A stretch of 64,000 nt of DNA from Desulfoscipio geothermicus. GTDB lineage: Bacteria; Bacillota; Desulfotomaculia; Desulfotomaculales; Desulfallaceae. The stretch's first letter is position 1; each line of letters starts with the position of its first letter. A model generated the notes under the pieces. That model made no database searches. It was given only the letters and a program-made list of their open reading frames with translations, and was not told where the DNA came from. The position numbers and the translations under genes are program-made. Location: positions 62,001-126,000 of the forward strand of contig JAENYS010000002.1 of assembly GCA_016841645.1 (NCBI GenBank). The letters are read 5' to 3'. Positions 1 to 9,224 of the stretch are shown here, piece after piece.

Positions 1-696
1 AAGGTGGCTCTGGCTCATGCCTTTGTGGCGGGCGGCGAGGAAAGCGAATCAGAGCGACCGCTTTCCATGGGCGGGGCGGACCAAGTGCTGGCTGCCCACT
101 TTCAGTCCTTTAACTATACAGCCCTGGGACATTTGCACAAACCACAGTCGGCCGGTGGGGAGCACATTCGTTACGCCGGTTCGCTGATGAAATATTCCTT
201 CTCCGAGGCAGTTCATCATAAATCGGTCACCCTGGTGGAAATGGATGCCTCGGGGACCGTTAACTGGGAAGCTGTTTCCTTGTGTCCGCGCCGGGATGTG
301 CGCTGCCTGGACGGCTATTTAAACGATATACTGGCCGATCTGCCCGGCGAGGCCGGTAAGGAGGATTATTTAATGGTGACCTTGCGGGACTCGGGCGCGA
401 TACTGGACCCCATCGGTAAGCTGCGGGAGGTTTACCCCAATGTGCTGCACATCGAGCGCCCTTATTTAACCTCGGGCGGTGTTTTGCGCGGGCCGGGGAG
501 CGACCACCGCCGCTTGAGCGAGATGGATTTATTTGCCTCCTTTTTCCAACAGGTGGTCGGGGAGGAACTGTCCCTTGAGCAGCAAAGGGTGCTGGCGGAC
601 ACGGTGGAACAAATTTACCGGCAAGATTACGAGCCGGAGCAGGGGACCCGAGATGCTCTTTATCCGCCCCGGCGAGAAAAAGGGGTGCAGTCATGA
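1..696 (+). CDS. sbcD: Exonuclease SbcD, C-terminal part (truncated by window edge)
   Basis: This is the C-terminal 231 codons of the Mre11-type nuclease subunit of the SbcCD complex, which opens hairpins and processes double-strand ends. The frame is open from base 1, so the start and the N-terminal phosphoesterase motifs lie upstream. The visible part carries the late metal-site motif ALGHLHKPQ (about residues 41-49) followed by the GSLMKYSFSE segment typical of SbcD, then the capping domain. The stop overlaps the sbcC start (ATGA), so the pair is translationally coupled. Identification rests on the GHLHKPQ motif and on sbcC following directly. Confidence 0.93.
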   Translation, partial: KVALAHAFVAGGEESESERPLSMGGADQVLAAHFQSFNYTALGHLHKPQSAGGEHIRYAGSLMKYSFSEAVHHKSVTLVEMDASGTVNWEAVSLCPRRDVRCLDGYLNDILADLPGEAGKEDYLMVTLRDSGAILDPIGKLREVYPNVLHIERPYLTSGGVLRGPGSDHRRLSEMDLFASFFQQVVGEELSLEQQRVLADTVEQIYRQDYEPEQGTRDALYPPRREKGVQS

Positions 697-3600
697 AACC
701 GCTGCAATTAGTGATGAGCGCTTTCGGACCCTACGCCGGATTGCAGGCGCTTGATTTTACGGAACTGGGCGACCGTTCTTTCTTTTTAATCCACGGTCCC
801 ACCGGTGCGGGTAAAACCACCATTCTTGACGCCATGTGCTTTGCTTTGTACGGTGACACCAGCGGTGCCCTGCGGGACGGCAAACAAATGCGCAGTGACC
901 ACGCCGACCCTGAGGTACTGACCGGCGTGACCTTTGATTTTGCCATTGGATCCGAAGTTTACCGGGTTAAGCGCCGCCCGGAGCAGTTACGGCCCAAAAA
1001 ACATGGTATGGGGACCACGCTTATGCGGGCCGATGCCACCCTTTGGAGAAGAGCAGGCCTGGCCGCCCATGACGCCCGGGAAGGTACGGTGCTGGCTAGT
1101 GGAGGAACCAAGGTTAATGCAGCGGTGGAAAACCTGATGGGCTTTAAAAGCGGACAGTTCCGGCAGGTGGTTATGCTGCCCCAGGGCGAATTTCGAAAGC
1201 TGTTGGTAGCAGACTCCAAAGAACGCCAGGTTATCTTAGAAACCCTTTTTCACATTGAGTTGTACCGTTTAGTGGAGGAACGTCTTAAGAATGCAGCCCT
1301 GGAGCTTAAAAAAAAAGTAGGCAATGTTCAGGAACAAAGAAAATGGGTGTTGCTGGAAGCCGGGGTAAAGGACATAGAGGAGCTTAACCTGCGGTTACAA
1401 GGCCACGGGCTGGAACTGGCGGCTATGGAGGAAAAGGTAGTTAATAGCCGCCTGGCGGTTAAAAAAGCGCAGGAACAGTTGACCGCCGGGCAAAAGGCCC
1501 GGGAATTACTGGATGAGCAAAATCAGGCTCTGGCTGCAGTGGCAGCGCTGGAGGAAAAGACACAAAATGTTGAGGAGGCCCGGCAAGAACTGTCTGGTGC
1601 CCGATTGGCCGCCGGTTTAGTTGATGCGGAAAGTGTTTGGCAGACCCGCCGGAGTGAAGCTGTTGCAGCGGAGCAAAACCTGGCCGCCCGGCAGGCTGTG
1701 CTGCTGGAAACCCGCCAGGCCAGGGAAAAGGCCGTGCAAAGCTGGAGCATGGCCAAGGACAGAGAACCGGAGCGGGAGGCGGCGGTACGTGAGGTCAATT
1801 GCCTGGATGAACTATCCGGCAAGGTAAAATCTCTTGCCTTGGCCCGAAATGATGTTAAGGAGGCATGGCAGCGGGCCAAAGCACTGGAAGCTACCTGCAC
1901 CGAAGCCAAAGCTGTTCTAACTGCCAAACAGTCTGCCCTCGAAGAAAAAGCCAAATTGTGCGATGACGTAGCCGGTCAGGCTGCCCAGGCCGGAGCGCTG
2001 GAAGCAGCCTGTCGGGAAGCAGAACAAATAAGCGTCAAGAGGCAAAGCTTGGAGACATGGCGCGAGCGGCTGTATTCAATTCGCCGGACCTTTGCTGTAG
2101 CTGAGCAAACCTGCCGGCAGGTGGAAGAAAATTATACCGGGGCCAAGGGAGAACTGTCTCTATTGCAGCAAGCCTGGCATAGTGGACAGGCTGCTTTGCT
2201 GGCGGGCGGTTTAACTGCGGGCAGGCCGTGCCCTGTGTGCGGTTCCCTGGAACACCCTGCTCCGGCCGGGAACGCCGGTCATGTACCCTCCGAAGAAGAA
2301 GTCAAGGCTAAACAGCAGCAATTAAGTAAGCTGGAGAGTTACCGGGATAAGGTAATTAATAAAGCCAACCTTGTTGCCACTGAAAAAGCTACTGTGGAAA
2401 GCAAAGTAGCGGACTTGGTAAACGAGTTGGGTGAGCGCGCCGATGCTGAGCCGGCCGCTCTTGTCGCTGCCGCCGGAAAAACTAAGCAAATGTGGGACCA
2501 GGCCAGGCAAGCTGAGGCAACAGCGGCAGCCTTGGGCAGGGAACTGGAAGTACTTAAGGCCGGGGAAAAAACCGCCCGGGAGCAGTTGGAAGTACTGGAA
2601 AAGGAGCTGCAGGAGGCCTGTACGGCCTTAAAGTTCGCCCAGGCGGTCATGCAAGAGCGGGAATACGCCGTACCAGGGGAAGTGCGTGATCCGGAGGCGC
2701 TAAGAACAGCCCGGCAGGCAGCGCTGAACAAGCGGGATCGGTTGGTGGCCGTGCTGGAACAAGCCAGGCAAAAGGCGGAGGCGGCCGGCCAGGAGCTTGT
2801 CAAGGCCGAGACCGCGGCAGCTGAAGCCCAAAGCGCCTGGCAGGTAGCCCGGATCAGGGCTGCCGAGGCGGTTGAGCTTTTCCGTGCCCGCCTAAAAACA
2901 GCCGGTTTTTCCGCTAGCACGGAATATGTACAGGCCAAGCGAACCCCGGAGCAAATACAGCGGTTGGAAAAGTTCATTAATGAATACGATACCAAACTTG
3001 GGGCTGCCCGGGACCGCCGGGACCGGGCGGTGCAGCGGGCAGCGGGTTTAGTCGAGTCTGATTTGGCTAAGCTGGCCGGTATATTGCTGAAGGCAGAAAA
3101 AAACAGGGATAACCTGTTACAGCAAGATACCCAACTGCGCTCGGTGATTAAACAAGAACAAAACTGGCTGCAATCAATGGCCGGCTTGACAGCCGAAATT
3201 AATTGCTTGGAACAGCAATATGCGTTATGGGGTCATCTGGCTGAAGTGGCCAACGGTAAGAATAAATACGGGCTGACTTTTCAACGCTTTGTGCTGGGAG
3301 CGCTGTTGGACGATGTAACCGTGGCCGCCACCGAGCGGCTGAAGCTGATGAGCAGCGGGCGTTATCAGTTGCAGCGCACCCTGGAGCGGGCCCGCAGCAA
3401 TGCCGCCGGGGGGCTGGATTTGGAGGTTTTTGATACCTATACCGGTGTGGCGCGGGGAGTGGCCACTTTATCCGGCGGGGAAACCTTCCTAGCTTCGCTG
3501 TCCCTGGCCCTGGGACTGGCTGATGTGGTACAGTCCTATGCGGGCGGTATACACCTGGATACCATTTTTGTCGATGAAGGATTCGGCACCCTGGATCCCG

Positions 3601-3761
3601 AATCCCTGGATTTAGCCATGCGGGCTTTGATGGACCTGCAAAAGGGCGGCCGCCTGGTAGGCATTATCTCCCATGTGCCCGAGCTTAAGGAAATCATTGA
3701 AGCCCGGCTGGAGGTACAGTCCACCAAACAAGGCAGCACGGCCCATTTTACAATGTTTTAA
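693..3761 (+). CDS. sbcC: DNA double-strand break repair ATPase SbcC (Rad50-like)
   Basis: SMC-like ATPase partner of SbcD, 1022 aa, close to the usual SbcC length. Walker A GPTGAGKT is at residues 35-42. A very long Ala/Glu/Lys-rich coiled coil follows, broken at its apex by a CPVC zinc hook (Cys513 and Cys516), which dimerises Rad50-type proteins. The C-terminal lobe has the ABC signature LSGGETFLASLSLALGLAD and the Walker B segment IFVDEGFGTLD. The ATG at 693 overlaps the sbcD stop. No frameshift is seen, and family assignment is very secure. Confidence 0.97.
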   Translation: MKPLQLVMSAFGPYAGLQALDFTELGDRSFFLIHGPTGAGKTTILDAMCFALYGDTSGALRDGKQMRSDHADPEVLTGVTFDFAIGSEVYRVKRRPEQLRPKKHGMGTTLMRADATLWRRAGLAAHDAREGTVLASGGTKVNAAVENLMGFKSGQFRQVVMLPQGEFRKLLVADSKERQVILETLFHIELYRLVEERLKNAALELKKKVGNVQEQRKWVLLEAGVKDIEELNLRLQGHGLELAAMEEKVVNSRLAVKKAQEQLTAGQKARELLDEQNQALAAVAALEEKTQNVEEARQELSGARLAAGLVDAESVWQTRRSEAVAAEQNLAARQAVLLETRQAREKAVQSWSMAKDREPEREAAVREVNCLDELSGKVKSLALARNDVKEAWQRAKALEATCTEAKAVLTAKQSALEEKAKLCDDVAGQAAQAGALEAACREAEQISVKRQSLETWRERLYSIRRTFAVAEQTCRQVEENYTGAKGELSLLQQAWHSGQAALLAGGLTAGRPCPVCGSLEHPAPAGNAGHVPSEEEVKAKQQQLSKLESYRDKVINKANLVATEKATVESKVADLVNELGERADAEPAALVAAAGKTKQMWDQARQAEATAAALGRELEVLKAGEKTAREQLEVLEKELQEACTALKFAQAVMQEREYAVPGEVRDPEALRTARQAALNKRDRLVAVLEQARQKAEAAGQELVKAETAAAEAQSAWQVARIRAAEAVELFRARLKTAGFSASTEYVQAKRTPEQIQRLEKFINEYDTKLGAARDRRDRAVQRAAGLVESDLAKLAGILLKAEKNRDNLLQQDTQLRSVIKQEQNWLQSMAGLTAEINCLEQQYALWGHLAEVANGKNKYGLTFQRFVLGALLDDVTVAATERLKLMSSGRYQLQRTLERARSNAAGGLDLEVFDTYTGVARGVATLSGGETFLASLSLALGLADVVQSYAGGIHLDTIFVDEGFGTLDPESLDLAMRALMDLQKGGRLVGIISHVPELKEIIEARLEVQSTKQGSTAHFTMF

Positions 3762-3779
3762 TCCGGAGAGGCGAATAAT

Positions 3780-5150
3780 ATGCCATTAATAACTCAGCTG
3801 GGCAGAATTGCTGGTGAGCATAATGTTTTTAGTTCCCGGGAAGAAAGGTTTTGTTATTCCTATGACGGCACCTTCCATTTTCATTTGCCTGATGTAGTGG
3901 TTAAACCGCAAAATGCCGAGCAGGTAGCCCGGATCATCAAGCTGGCCAACGATAACGGCACCCCCGTGTTTCCCCGTGGGGCGGGCACGGGCCTGAGCGG
4001 AGGCTCACTGCCTGTCCGGGGCGGTATCGCCATGGTGCTGATCGACATGGATTGCATACTTGAAATTGATGCTGCCAATCAGGTGGCGGTAGTGGAGCCG
4101 GGTGTTATTACCGGGCAGCTGCAGGCGGCGGTGGAGGAGCAAGGCCTGTTTTACCCGCCTGACCCGGGCAGTCTGGAGGTCTGCACCATCGGGGGGAATA
4201 TTGCCGAGTGCGCCGGGGGACCCCGCGGGGTCAAATACGGGGTTACCCGGGATTATGTGCTGGGTTTGGAGCTGGTTACTCCTACCGGGGATTTGATCCA
4301 CACCGGGGGAAAAACCATCAAAAACGTAACCGGCTACGATTTAACCCGGCTAATAGTAGGTTCGGAGGGCACACTAGGTATCGTTACTAAAGCGCTGTTG
4401 CGGTTAATTCCCCAGCCAAAGGCCATAAAAACAGTTCTGGCCGTGTTTGATGATTTGCTTCAGGCCAGCGAGGCTATTTTAAACGTTTTTCATAGCGGGG
4501 TAACGCCGGCCACTATGGAGATTATGGATGCCGAGGCTATCAAATGCGTGGTTGAGCAGGCCGGTGCCCGGCTGCCCGTGGATTCCGAGGCGATTCTTTT
4601 GATTGAAGTGGACGGCCGGCCTGCCGCTGTTGAAGAGGAAGTGACTGCAGTGGCCGAGGCCTGCCTGCGGTATCAAGCCCGCAGTGTGGAAACAGCCGGC
4701 ACGCCGGAAGAGCGGAACCGGCTGTGGCAAGCCAGGCGGGCTGTGTCTCCGGCCTTGGTCAAGCTAAAGCCTACTAAAATTTCCGAGGACGCCACGGTGC
4801 CCAGGGCGCAGGTGCCGGCCATGATCAGGCGGCTGCAGCAAATCCGGGAAAAGTATGACCTAAAGCTGGTTATCTTTGGGCATGCCGGGGACGGCAACCT
4901 GCATCCCAATATTATTGCTGATGAACGTGATGCCGGTGAAATGACCCGGGTAGAAGCGGCTGTAGGGGAAATATTCCAGGCAGCCCTGGAACTGGGCGGC
5001 ACATTGAGCGGGGAGCATGGCATCGGCATGATGAAAGCCCCTTATATGCAAGCGGAATTCGGTACCCGGGGCCTGGCTTACATGCGCAGGATAAAAAGGA
5101 GTTTGGATCCCAATAATATTCTCAACCCGGGGAAAATTTTCCCGGAGTGA
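3780..5150 (+). CDS. glcD: FAD-linked oxidase, glycolate/D-lactate dehydrogenase subunit GlcD
   Basis: A 456-aa flavoprotein of the GlcD/D-lactate dehydrogenase family, oxidising a 2-hydroxy acid to its 2-keto acid. The N-terminal PCMH FAD-binding fold shows PRGAGTGLSGGS (about residues 61-72) and PDPGSLEVCTIGGNIAE. The C-terminal FAD-oxidase domain has GHAGDGNLHPN and SGEHGIGMMK and ends with the usual LDPNNILNPGKIF. A GGAGAGG ribosome binding site precedes ATG 3780. It lies 36 bp before its predicted Fe-S partner, with which it probably forms a membrane-associated complex passing electrons onward. The substrate (glycolate or D-lactate) cannot be decided from sequence. Confidence 0.92.
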   Translation: MPLITQLGRIAGEHNVFSSREERFCYSYDGTFHFHLPDVVVKPQNAEQVARIIKLANDNGTPVFPRGAGTGLSGGSLPVRGGIAMVLIDMDCILEIDAANQVAVVEPGVITGQLQAAVEEQGLFYPPDPGSLEVCTIGGNIAECAGGPRGVKYGVTRDYVLGLELVTPTGDLIHTGGKTIKNVTGYDLTRLIVGSEGTLGIVTKALLRLIPQPKAIKTVLAVFDDLLQASEAILNVFHSGVTPATMEIMDAEAIKCVVEQAGARLPVDSEAILLIEVDGRPAAVEEEVTAVAEACLRYQARSVETAGTPEERNRLWQARRAVSPALVKLKPTKISEDATVPRAQVPAMIRRLQQIREKYDLKLVIFGHAGDGNLHPNIIADERDAGEMTRVEAAVGEIFQAALELGGTLSGEHGIGMMKAPYMQAEFGTRGLAYMRRIKRSLDPNNILNPGKIFPE

Positions 5151-5186
5151 CCGGCAGCAATTAGATGATAAGGCAGTTGATCGAAA

Positions 5187-6416
5187 ATGTGCCTGGAAAA
5201 TTGTAACAAGGTATTAGAAGACAACCTGGTGGCCCAATGCGGCCGGTGTGGCAAATGCCGATCTGTCTGCCCTGTTTTTAAGGAGTTGCGCGCGGAGCCT
5301 TATGTGGCCCGGGGCAAGGTGCAGCTTTACAAAGCATTGTTAAACGGCACACTTGAGGCAACGGAAAGGTACCGGGAATTGATCTCGTTTTGCCTACTCT
5401 GTGGCCAATGCACTGAAAACTGCCCAAATGGCGTCGAAACCGAGAAAATAGTGCTCCGGGCCAGAAACAAACTGGTTGACAGCCGGGGGCTGCCCTTTAT
5501 CAAAAGAAATGTTTTCCAGCATATGCTGAAAAACAATGGCCGGCTTAACCGGGCCGCCGGTATGTTATACCTTTTTCAGCGCTTGGGTCTCCGCAGTCTG
5601 GTACGGAAAACAGGCTTACTGCCCGGTCCGTTAAAAAACATGGAGCAACTGTTGCCTGCCTTTGCCGCCAGACCGCTGCGCAGTCAACTGCCCGCGGTAA
5701 TCAACCCACCGGGCCGGGTTAAAATTAAAGTAGGCTATTTTACCGGGTGCTTAAGCCAGTACGTTTTTACCGAAACCGGTAAAAACGTGGCCCGTATATT
5801 AAGCCGAGCTGGAGCACAGGTGCTAATCCCTGAACAGTATTGCTGCGGCATGCCTGCTTTAACGGCGGGTGATAGGATGAATACTGCGGCTCTGGCCCGG
5901 ATGAACATAACTGCTTTTCAGGACGCCGGGGTGGAGGTGGTCATTACGGACTGCGCCACCTGCGGCTCAGCGTGGCAAAATAAATATCCTGAACTGTTGG
6001 GTGAGGAACTGCCATTTAGGGCAATGGATATCAGCCAGTTCCTGGCCCAATGGGGTTTGCCGGAAACCTTCGGCCTGCCTCAGGCCCCCGTACCGGTCAC
6101 CTATCACGACCCGTGCCACCTGGCCAGGTACATGCAAGTGCGGGAAGAACCCAGGGTGCTGTTACGCGGTATTTCTGGCGTAGAATTTACTGAGATGAGA
6201 GAGGCGGACCGCTGCTGCGGTGCTTCGGGCTCTTTTCAACTGGAACACCAGGATGTGGCAGCCCGGATTGGTGAACGCAAAATAAACAGTATTCTGGCAA
6301 CCGGTGCCCGGGTTGTCGCTACGGGCTGTCCTTCCTGCCGCCTGCAACTGGCGCGGCTGCTGCAGGGTATAGATGCAGATATTGCGGTGGTACATCCATT
6401 GGATTTGGTTAGGTAA
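5187..6416 (+). CDS. glcF: Fe-S subunit of glycolate/D-lactate dehydrogenase, GlcF-like
   Basis: A 409-aa electron-transfer subunit. Two ferredoxin-type clusters are visible near the N-terminus, CGRCGKCRSVCP (from about residue 18) and CLLCGQCTENCP (about residues 70-81). Two CCG domains follow, with YCCGMPA and HDPCHLAR plus DRCCGASGSF, typical of heterodisulfide-reductase-like or LutA/GlcF proteins. It is co-oriented with glcD at short distance. The ATG at 5187 has only a weak upstream AAGGCAG. The combination FAD_oxidase_C plus CCG protein is the standard glcDF unit; the physiological electron acceptor is unknown. Confidence 0.9.
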   Translation: MCLENCNKVLEDNLVAQCGRCGKCRSVCPVFKELRAEPYVARGKVQLYKALLNGTLEATERYRELISFCLLCGQCTENCPNGVETEKIVLRARNKLVDSRGLPFIKRNVFQHMLKNNGRLNRAAGMLYLFQRLGLRSLVRKTGLLPGPLKNMEQLLPAFAARPLRSQLPAVINPPGRVKIKVGYFTGCLSQYVFTETGKNVARILSRAGAQVLIPEQYCCGMPALTAGDRMNTAALARMNITAFQDAGVEVVITDCATCGSAWQNKYPELLGEELPFRAMDISQFLAQWGLPETFGLPQAPVPVTYHDPCHLARYMQVREEPRVLLRGISGVEFTEMREADRCCGASGSFQLEHQDVAARIGERKINSILATGARVVATGCPSCRLQLARLLQGIDADIAVVHPLDLVR

Positions 6417-6432
6417 CTTAAAGAGGCATTTG

Positions 6433-6461
6433 TTGCCATAAATCCGGCTCTTTATTATAAT
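6433..6461 (+). promoter_or_regulatory. Sigma-A promoter of recJ-relA
   Basis: TTGCCA (6433-6438), a 17-bp spacer and a perfect TATAAT (6456-6461), ending 33 bp before the recJ ATG. It lies in the only sizeable gap between glcF and recJ. Confidence 0.75.
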
Positions 6462-6494
6462 GGATGATAAGTACTACTTAATGATGGAGGCACC

Positions 6495-9221
6495 ATGCGC
6501 AAGCGCAAAAAATGGTTAATCAAGGCATCCGAGCCGGTATTGCAACCTATACTGGTCAAGAAGCTGGGCGTTTCCCCATTGATGGCCCAGCTTTTAATTA
6601 ATCGTGGCATATATACTGTCAGGGCGGCCCGGGAATTTATAAATGTATCTTTTGAAGAGTTGCATGCACCTGAGTTAATGCGTGACCTGCCTGAAGCGGT
6701 GGAAATTATATCTGGAACCCTAGACCGGGCGGGCAAGATTTGGGTTTATGGTGATTATGATGTTGACGGGGTTACCGGAACCGCCCTGTTGGTACATGTT
6801 TTGCGCCGGCTGGGGGGCAATGTGGAGTATTATATACCGCACCGCCTGAGCGAAGGGTATGGACTGCATACGCCGGTGTTGCAAATGGCCAGGGAATCCG
6901 GTGTGCAGCTTGTGCTCACCGTGGATTGCGGTATTAGCTCGGTCGCTGAAGTGGACGAAGCCAACCGCAGCGGTGGTCCTGCTATTATCATCACCGATCA
7001 CCACGAGCCACCTCCCGAGTTACCCAGAGCCGCAGCAGTGGTCAACCCTAAGCGCAAAGGCTGCAGATACCCCTTTGGTGATCTGGCCGGGGTGGGGGTG
7101 GCCTTTAAGCTGGTACAGGCGCTGCTGGCCGTTAGAGACAATCCTTTTAGTTGGAAGGAATATCTGGACTTGGTTTGTTTGGGCACGATTGCAGATATTG
7201 TGCCGTTGCAGGGAGAAAACCGCATATTGGTCAGACACGGGCTGTCGTATTTGGGTAATTCAGCCAGGCCCGGCCTGCAGGCTCTTTGCAAGGCCTGCAG
7301 CATTCAGCAAAACACCATCACCGCCTGGGAAGTAGGATTTTTGCTGGCCCCTCGCATTAATGCGGCAGGACGTTTAGACGATGCCGGTTTGGCCGTGGAA
7401 ATGTTACTGAGTGACGATTATGACGCGGCCCTGGAAATGGCCCGCCTGTTAAACAAAGCTAACCAGGAGCGGCAAAACCTGGAGGCTGTTACCTTATCAG
7501 AGGCGCTGGGTATGCTGGAAGATCTTGAGCTGGCCGACCGGGATGTACTGGTGCTGGCATCCGCTAACTGGCATCCGGGCGTAATTGGCATTGTGGCGTC
7601 CCGGCTGGTGGACCGCTTTTACAAGCCGGTGCTGCTGGTTGCCTTCGACCAGGAACTGGGCAAAGGCTCTGCCCGGAGCACCAGCGGCTTTCATTTATAT
7701 AACGCCCTGGAGTATTGTGCTGATTGCCTGACCGGTTACGGGGGCCATGCCATGGCGGCCGGCTTTTCGCTGCCGGTGGAACAGGTAGATATACTCCGGG
7801 AAAAAATCAACGACTATGCCGCTGCTCACTTGCGCGCAGCGGACACTGAGCCGGTTATGGAACTGGATGCACAAGTTTCCTTGCAGGATATTACTTATGA
7901 ACTGATTAACGAAATAGAACAGCTGGCCCCTTACGGGCATGGCAATCCGGGGCCGGTATTTGCTCTGCAGCAGGCCAGGCTGGTTAATTGCCGCGGGGTC
8001 GGCAAAAATAACGCGCATCTAAAAATGCTGCTCAGCGAACACAGCGTAGTTATGGACGGAATCGGTTTCAACCTGGGTCAATTTGCCGGGGAGCTGGCTG
8101 CGGCCAGGGAAGTTAGCGTTGCTTTTACGCCTGAGGTGAATACTTGGCAGGGCCGTCAAACATTGCAGGTTAAAGTGCAGGATGTCCATTTGGAGCCTTG
8201 GCAGGAATCCATTGGACAGCAGGGTGGTCAGCGGCAGGAGGATAGCTGGCGCTGTGCCGGTGATCTCATTTTAGTGCCGGAAACCATAACCGGCCTGCTG
8301 CAGCATTTTTTAAGCGGCCGGGGCTACCCGGTACCGTTCGAAATGCATACTCTATGGCCGGCAGCTACGGAACGTCCGACCGCAGTCCAAGCAGTCCATC
8401 CGGGCGAAGAGACGGTCTGTGCGTCAGTGCCTATTACGATAGCCGGCGGGCAGCCGTGCTCAACTCCGGCAGGCGCGTTCAGGGAAAAAAGACTGGCCCG
8501 CCTGAGTCCTTCGCCAGGCTGTACACTACTGGTAGCCAACTGTGCCTGTAATGCCTTGCAAGTATACCGTTACATTGAGGAGCATAACGCTCGGTTCAAC
8601 GGTGTGGCCACCTATTTACATGGTTATATGTCCCGTGATTACATAAAAGAACAGTTTTCTAAAATAAACCGGCAAATCATTAAGCTGGCCGTGGTTACAC
8701 CGGCCTGTTTTGGGGAAAGTTTGGAAGTCTCCTTTGACAGGGTTTTGCTGGTGCGTCCCCCGGCTACGGCAGCAGACTGGCAGCGCCTTAGGGCCTTGGG
8801 TGCTGCCCGGACTCCGTTTAAATTAGAGTCCCTTTATGGTGCGGAGGACTGGGAGGAAAATCGTAGTCATCTGGAGGAATTGGCACCGGAAAGGGATGTG
8901 CTGGCCCATTATTATGCACTGCTGCGTTCTTTAGCCCCCGGTGGTTCAGGTGCGTGCAGCAAGGCTGTTATCCTGGAGCACATGGCCGGGGCGGGCTACA
9001 ATATGTATTCATCTATATCGCTGCTTGTGGCTGTGGCGGTATTCGCAGACCTGGAATTGTTGCAATTTTACTGGGAAGAGGATATGCTAAGATATAAATT
9101 ATTGCCTTTAAAAGGTAGAAAGATGAATCTGACCGCATCACCTACTTTTAACTGGGTACATAATATAAAATCAAATGATATGCACTGGATAAACCTGAAT
9201 GTAAAAGCAAGCGGGGCGTAG
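6495..9221 (+). CDS. recJ: Single-stranded-DNA-specific exonuclease RecJ
   Basis: A 908-aa DHH-family 5'-3' ssDNA exonuclease for recombination and mismatch repair. The DHH core shows VYGDYDVDGVTGTALL (about residues 83-98), VLTVDCGISS, the signature ITDHHEP and GTIADIVPL, all with their acidic and histidine metal ligands intact. The DHHA1 domain has GYGGHAMAAGFS, and an OB-like region follows. A further C-terminal extension of roughly 300 residues is poorly recognised and makes the protein longer than Escherichia coli RecJ (about 577 aa); long C-terminal tails are common in Firmicutes RecJ. GGAGG precedes ATG 6495. It lies 3 bp before relA, as in the B. subtilis neighbourhood but with apt missing between. 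Confidence 0.95.
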   Translation: MRKRKKWLIKASEPVLQPILVKKLGVSPLMAQLLINRGIYTVRAAREFINVSFEELHAPELMRDLPEAVEIISGTLDRAGKIWVYGDYDVDGVTGTALLVHVLRRLGGNVEYYIPHRLSEGYGLHTPVLQMARESGVQLVLTVDCGISSVAEVDEANRSGGPAIIITDHHEPPPELPRAAAVVNPKRKGCRYPFGDLAGVGVAFKLVQALLAVRDNPFSWKEYLDLVCLGTIADIVPLQGENRILVRHGLSYLGNSARPGLQALCKACSIQQNTITAWEVGFLLAPRINAAGRLDDAGLAVEMLLSDDYDAALEMARLLNKANQERQNLEAVTLSEALGMLEDLELADRDVLVLASANWHPGVIGIVASRLVDRFYKPVLLVAFDQELGKGSARSTSGFHLYNALEYCADCLTGYGGHAMAAGFSLPVEQVDILREKINDYAAAHLRAADTEPVMELDAQVSLQDITYELINEIEQLAPYGHGNPGPVFALQQARLVNCRGVGKNNAHLKMLLSEHSVVMDGIGFNLGQFAGELAAAREVSVAFTPEVNTWQGRQTLQVKVQDVHLEPWQESIGQQGGQRQEDSWRCAGDLILVPETITGLLQHFLSGRGYPVPFEMHTLWPAATERPTAVQAVHPGEETVCASVPITIAGGQPCSTPAGAFREKRLARLSPSPGCTLLVANCACNALQVYRYIEEHNARFNGVATYLHGYMSRDYIKEQFSKINRQIIKLAVVTPACFGESLEVSFDRVLLVRPPATAADWQRLRALGAARTPFKLESLYGAEDWEENRSHLEELAPERDVLAHYYALLRSLAPGGSGACSKAVILEHMAGAGYNMYSSISLLVAVAVFADLELLQFYWEEDMLRYKLLPLKGRKMNLTASPTFNWVHNIKSNDMHWINLNVKASGA

Positions 9222-9224
9222 ACT

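Noticed and set aside
2339-2995. A 218-codon minus-strand frame in sbcC
   Set aside because: Ser/Ala-rich composition mirrors the coiled coil of sbcC on the opposite strand; no start signal.
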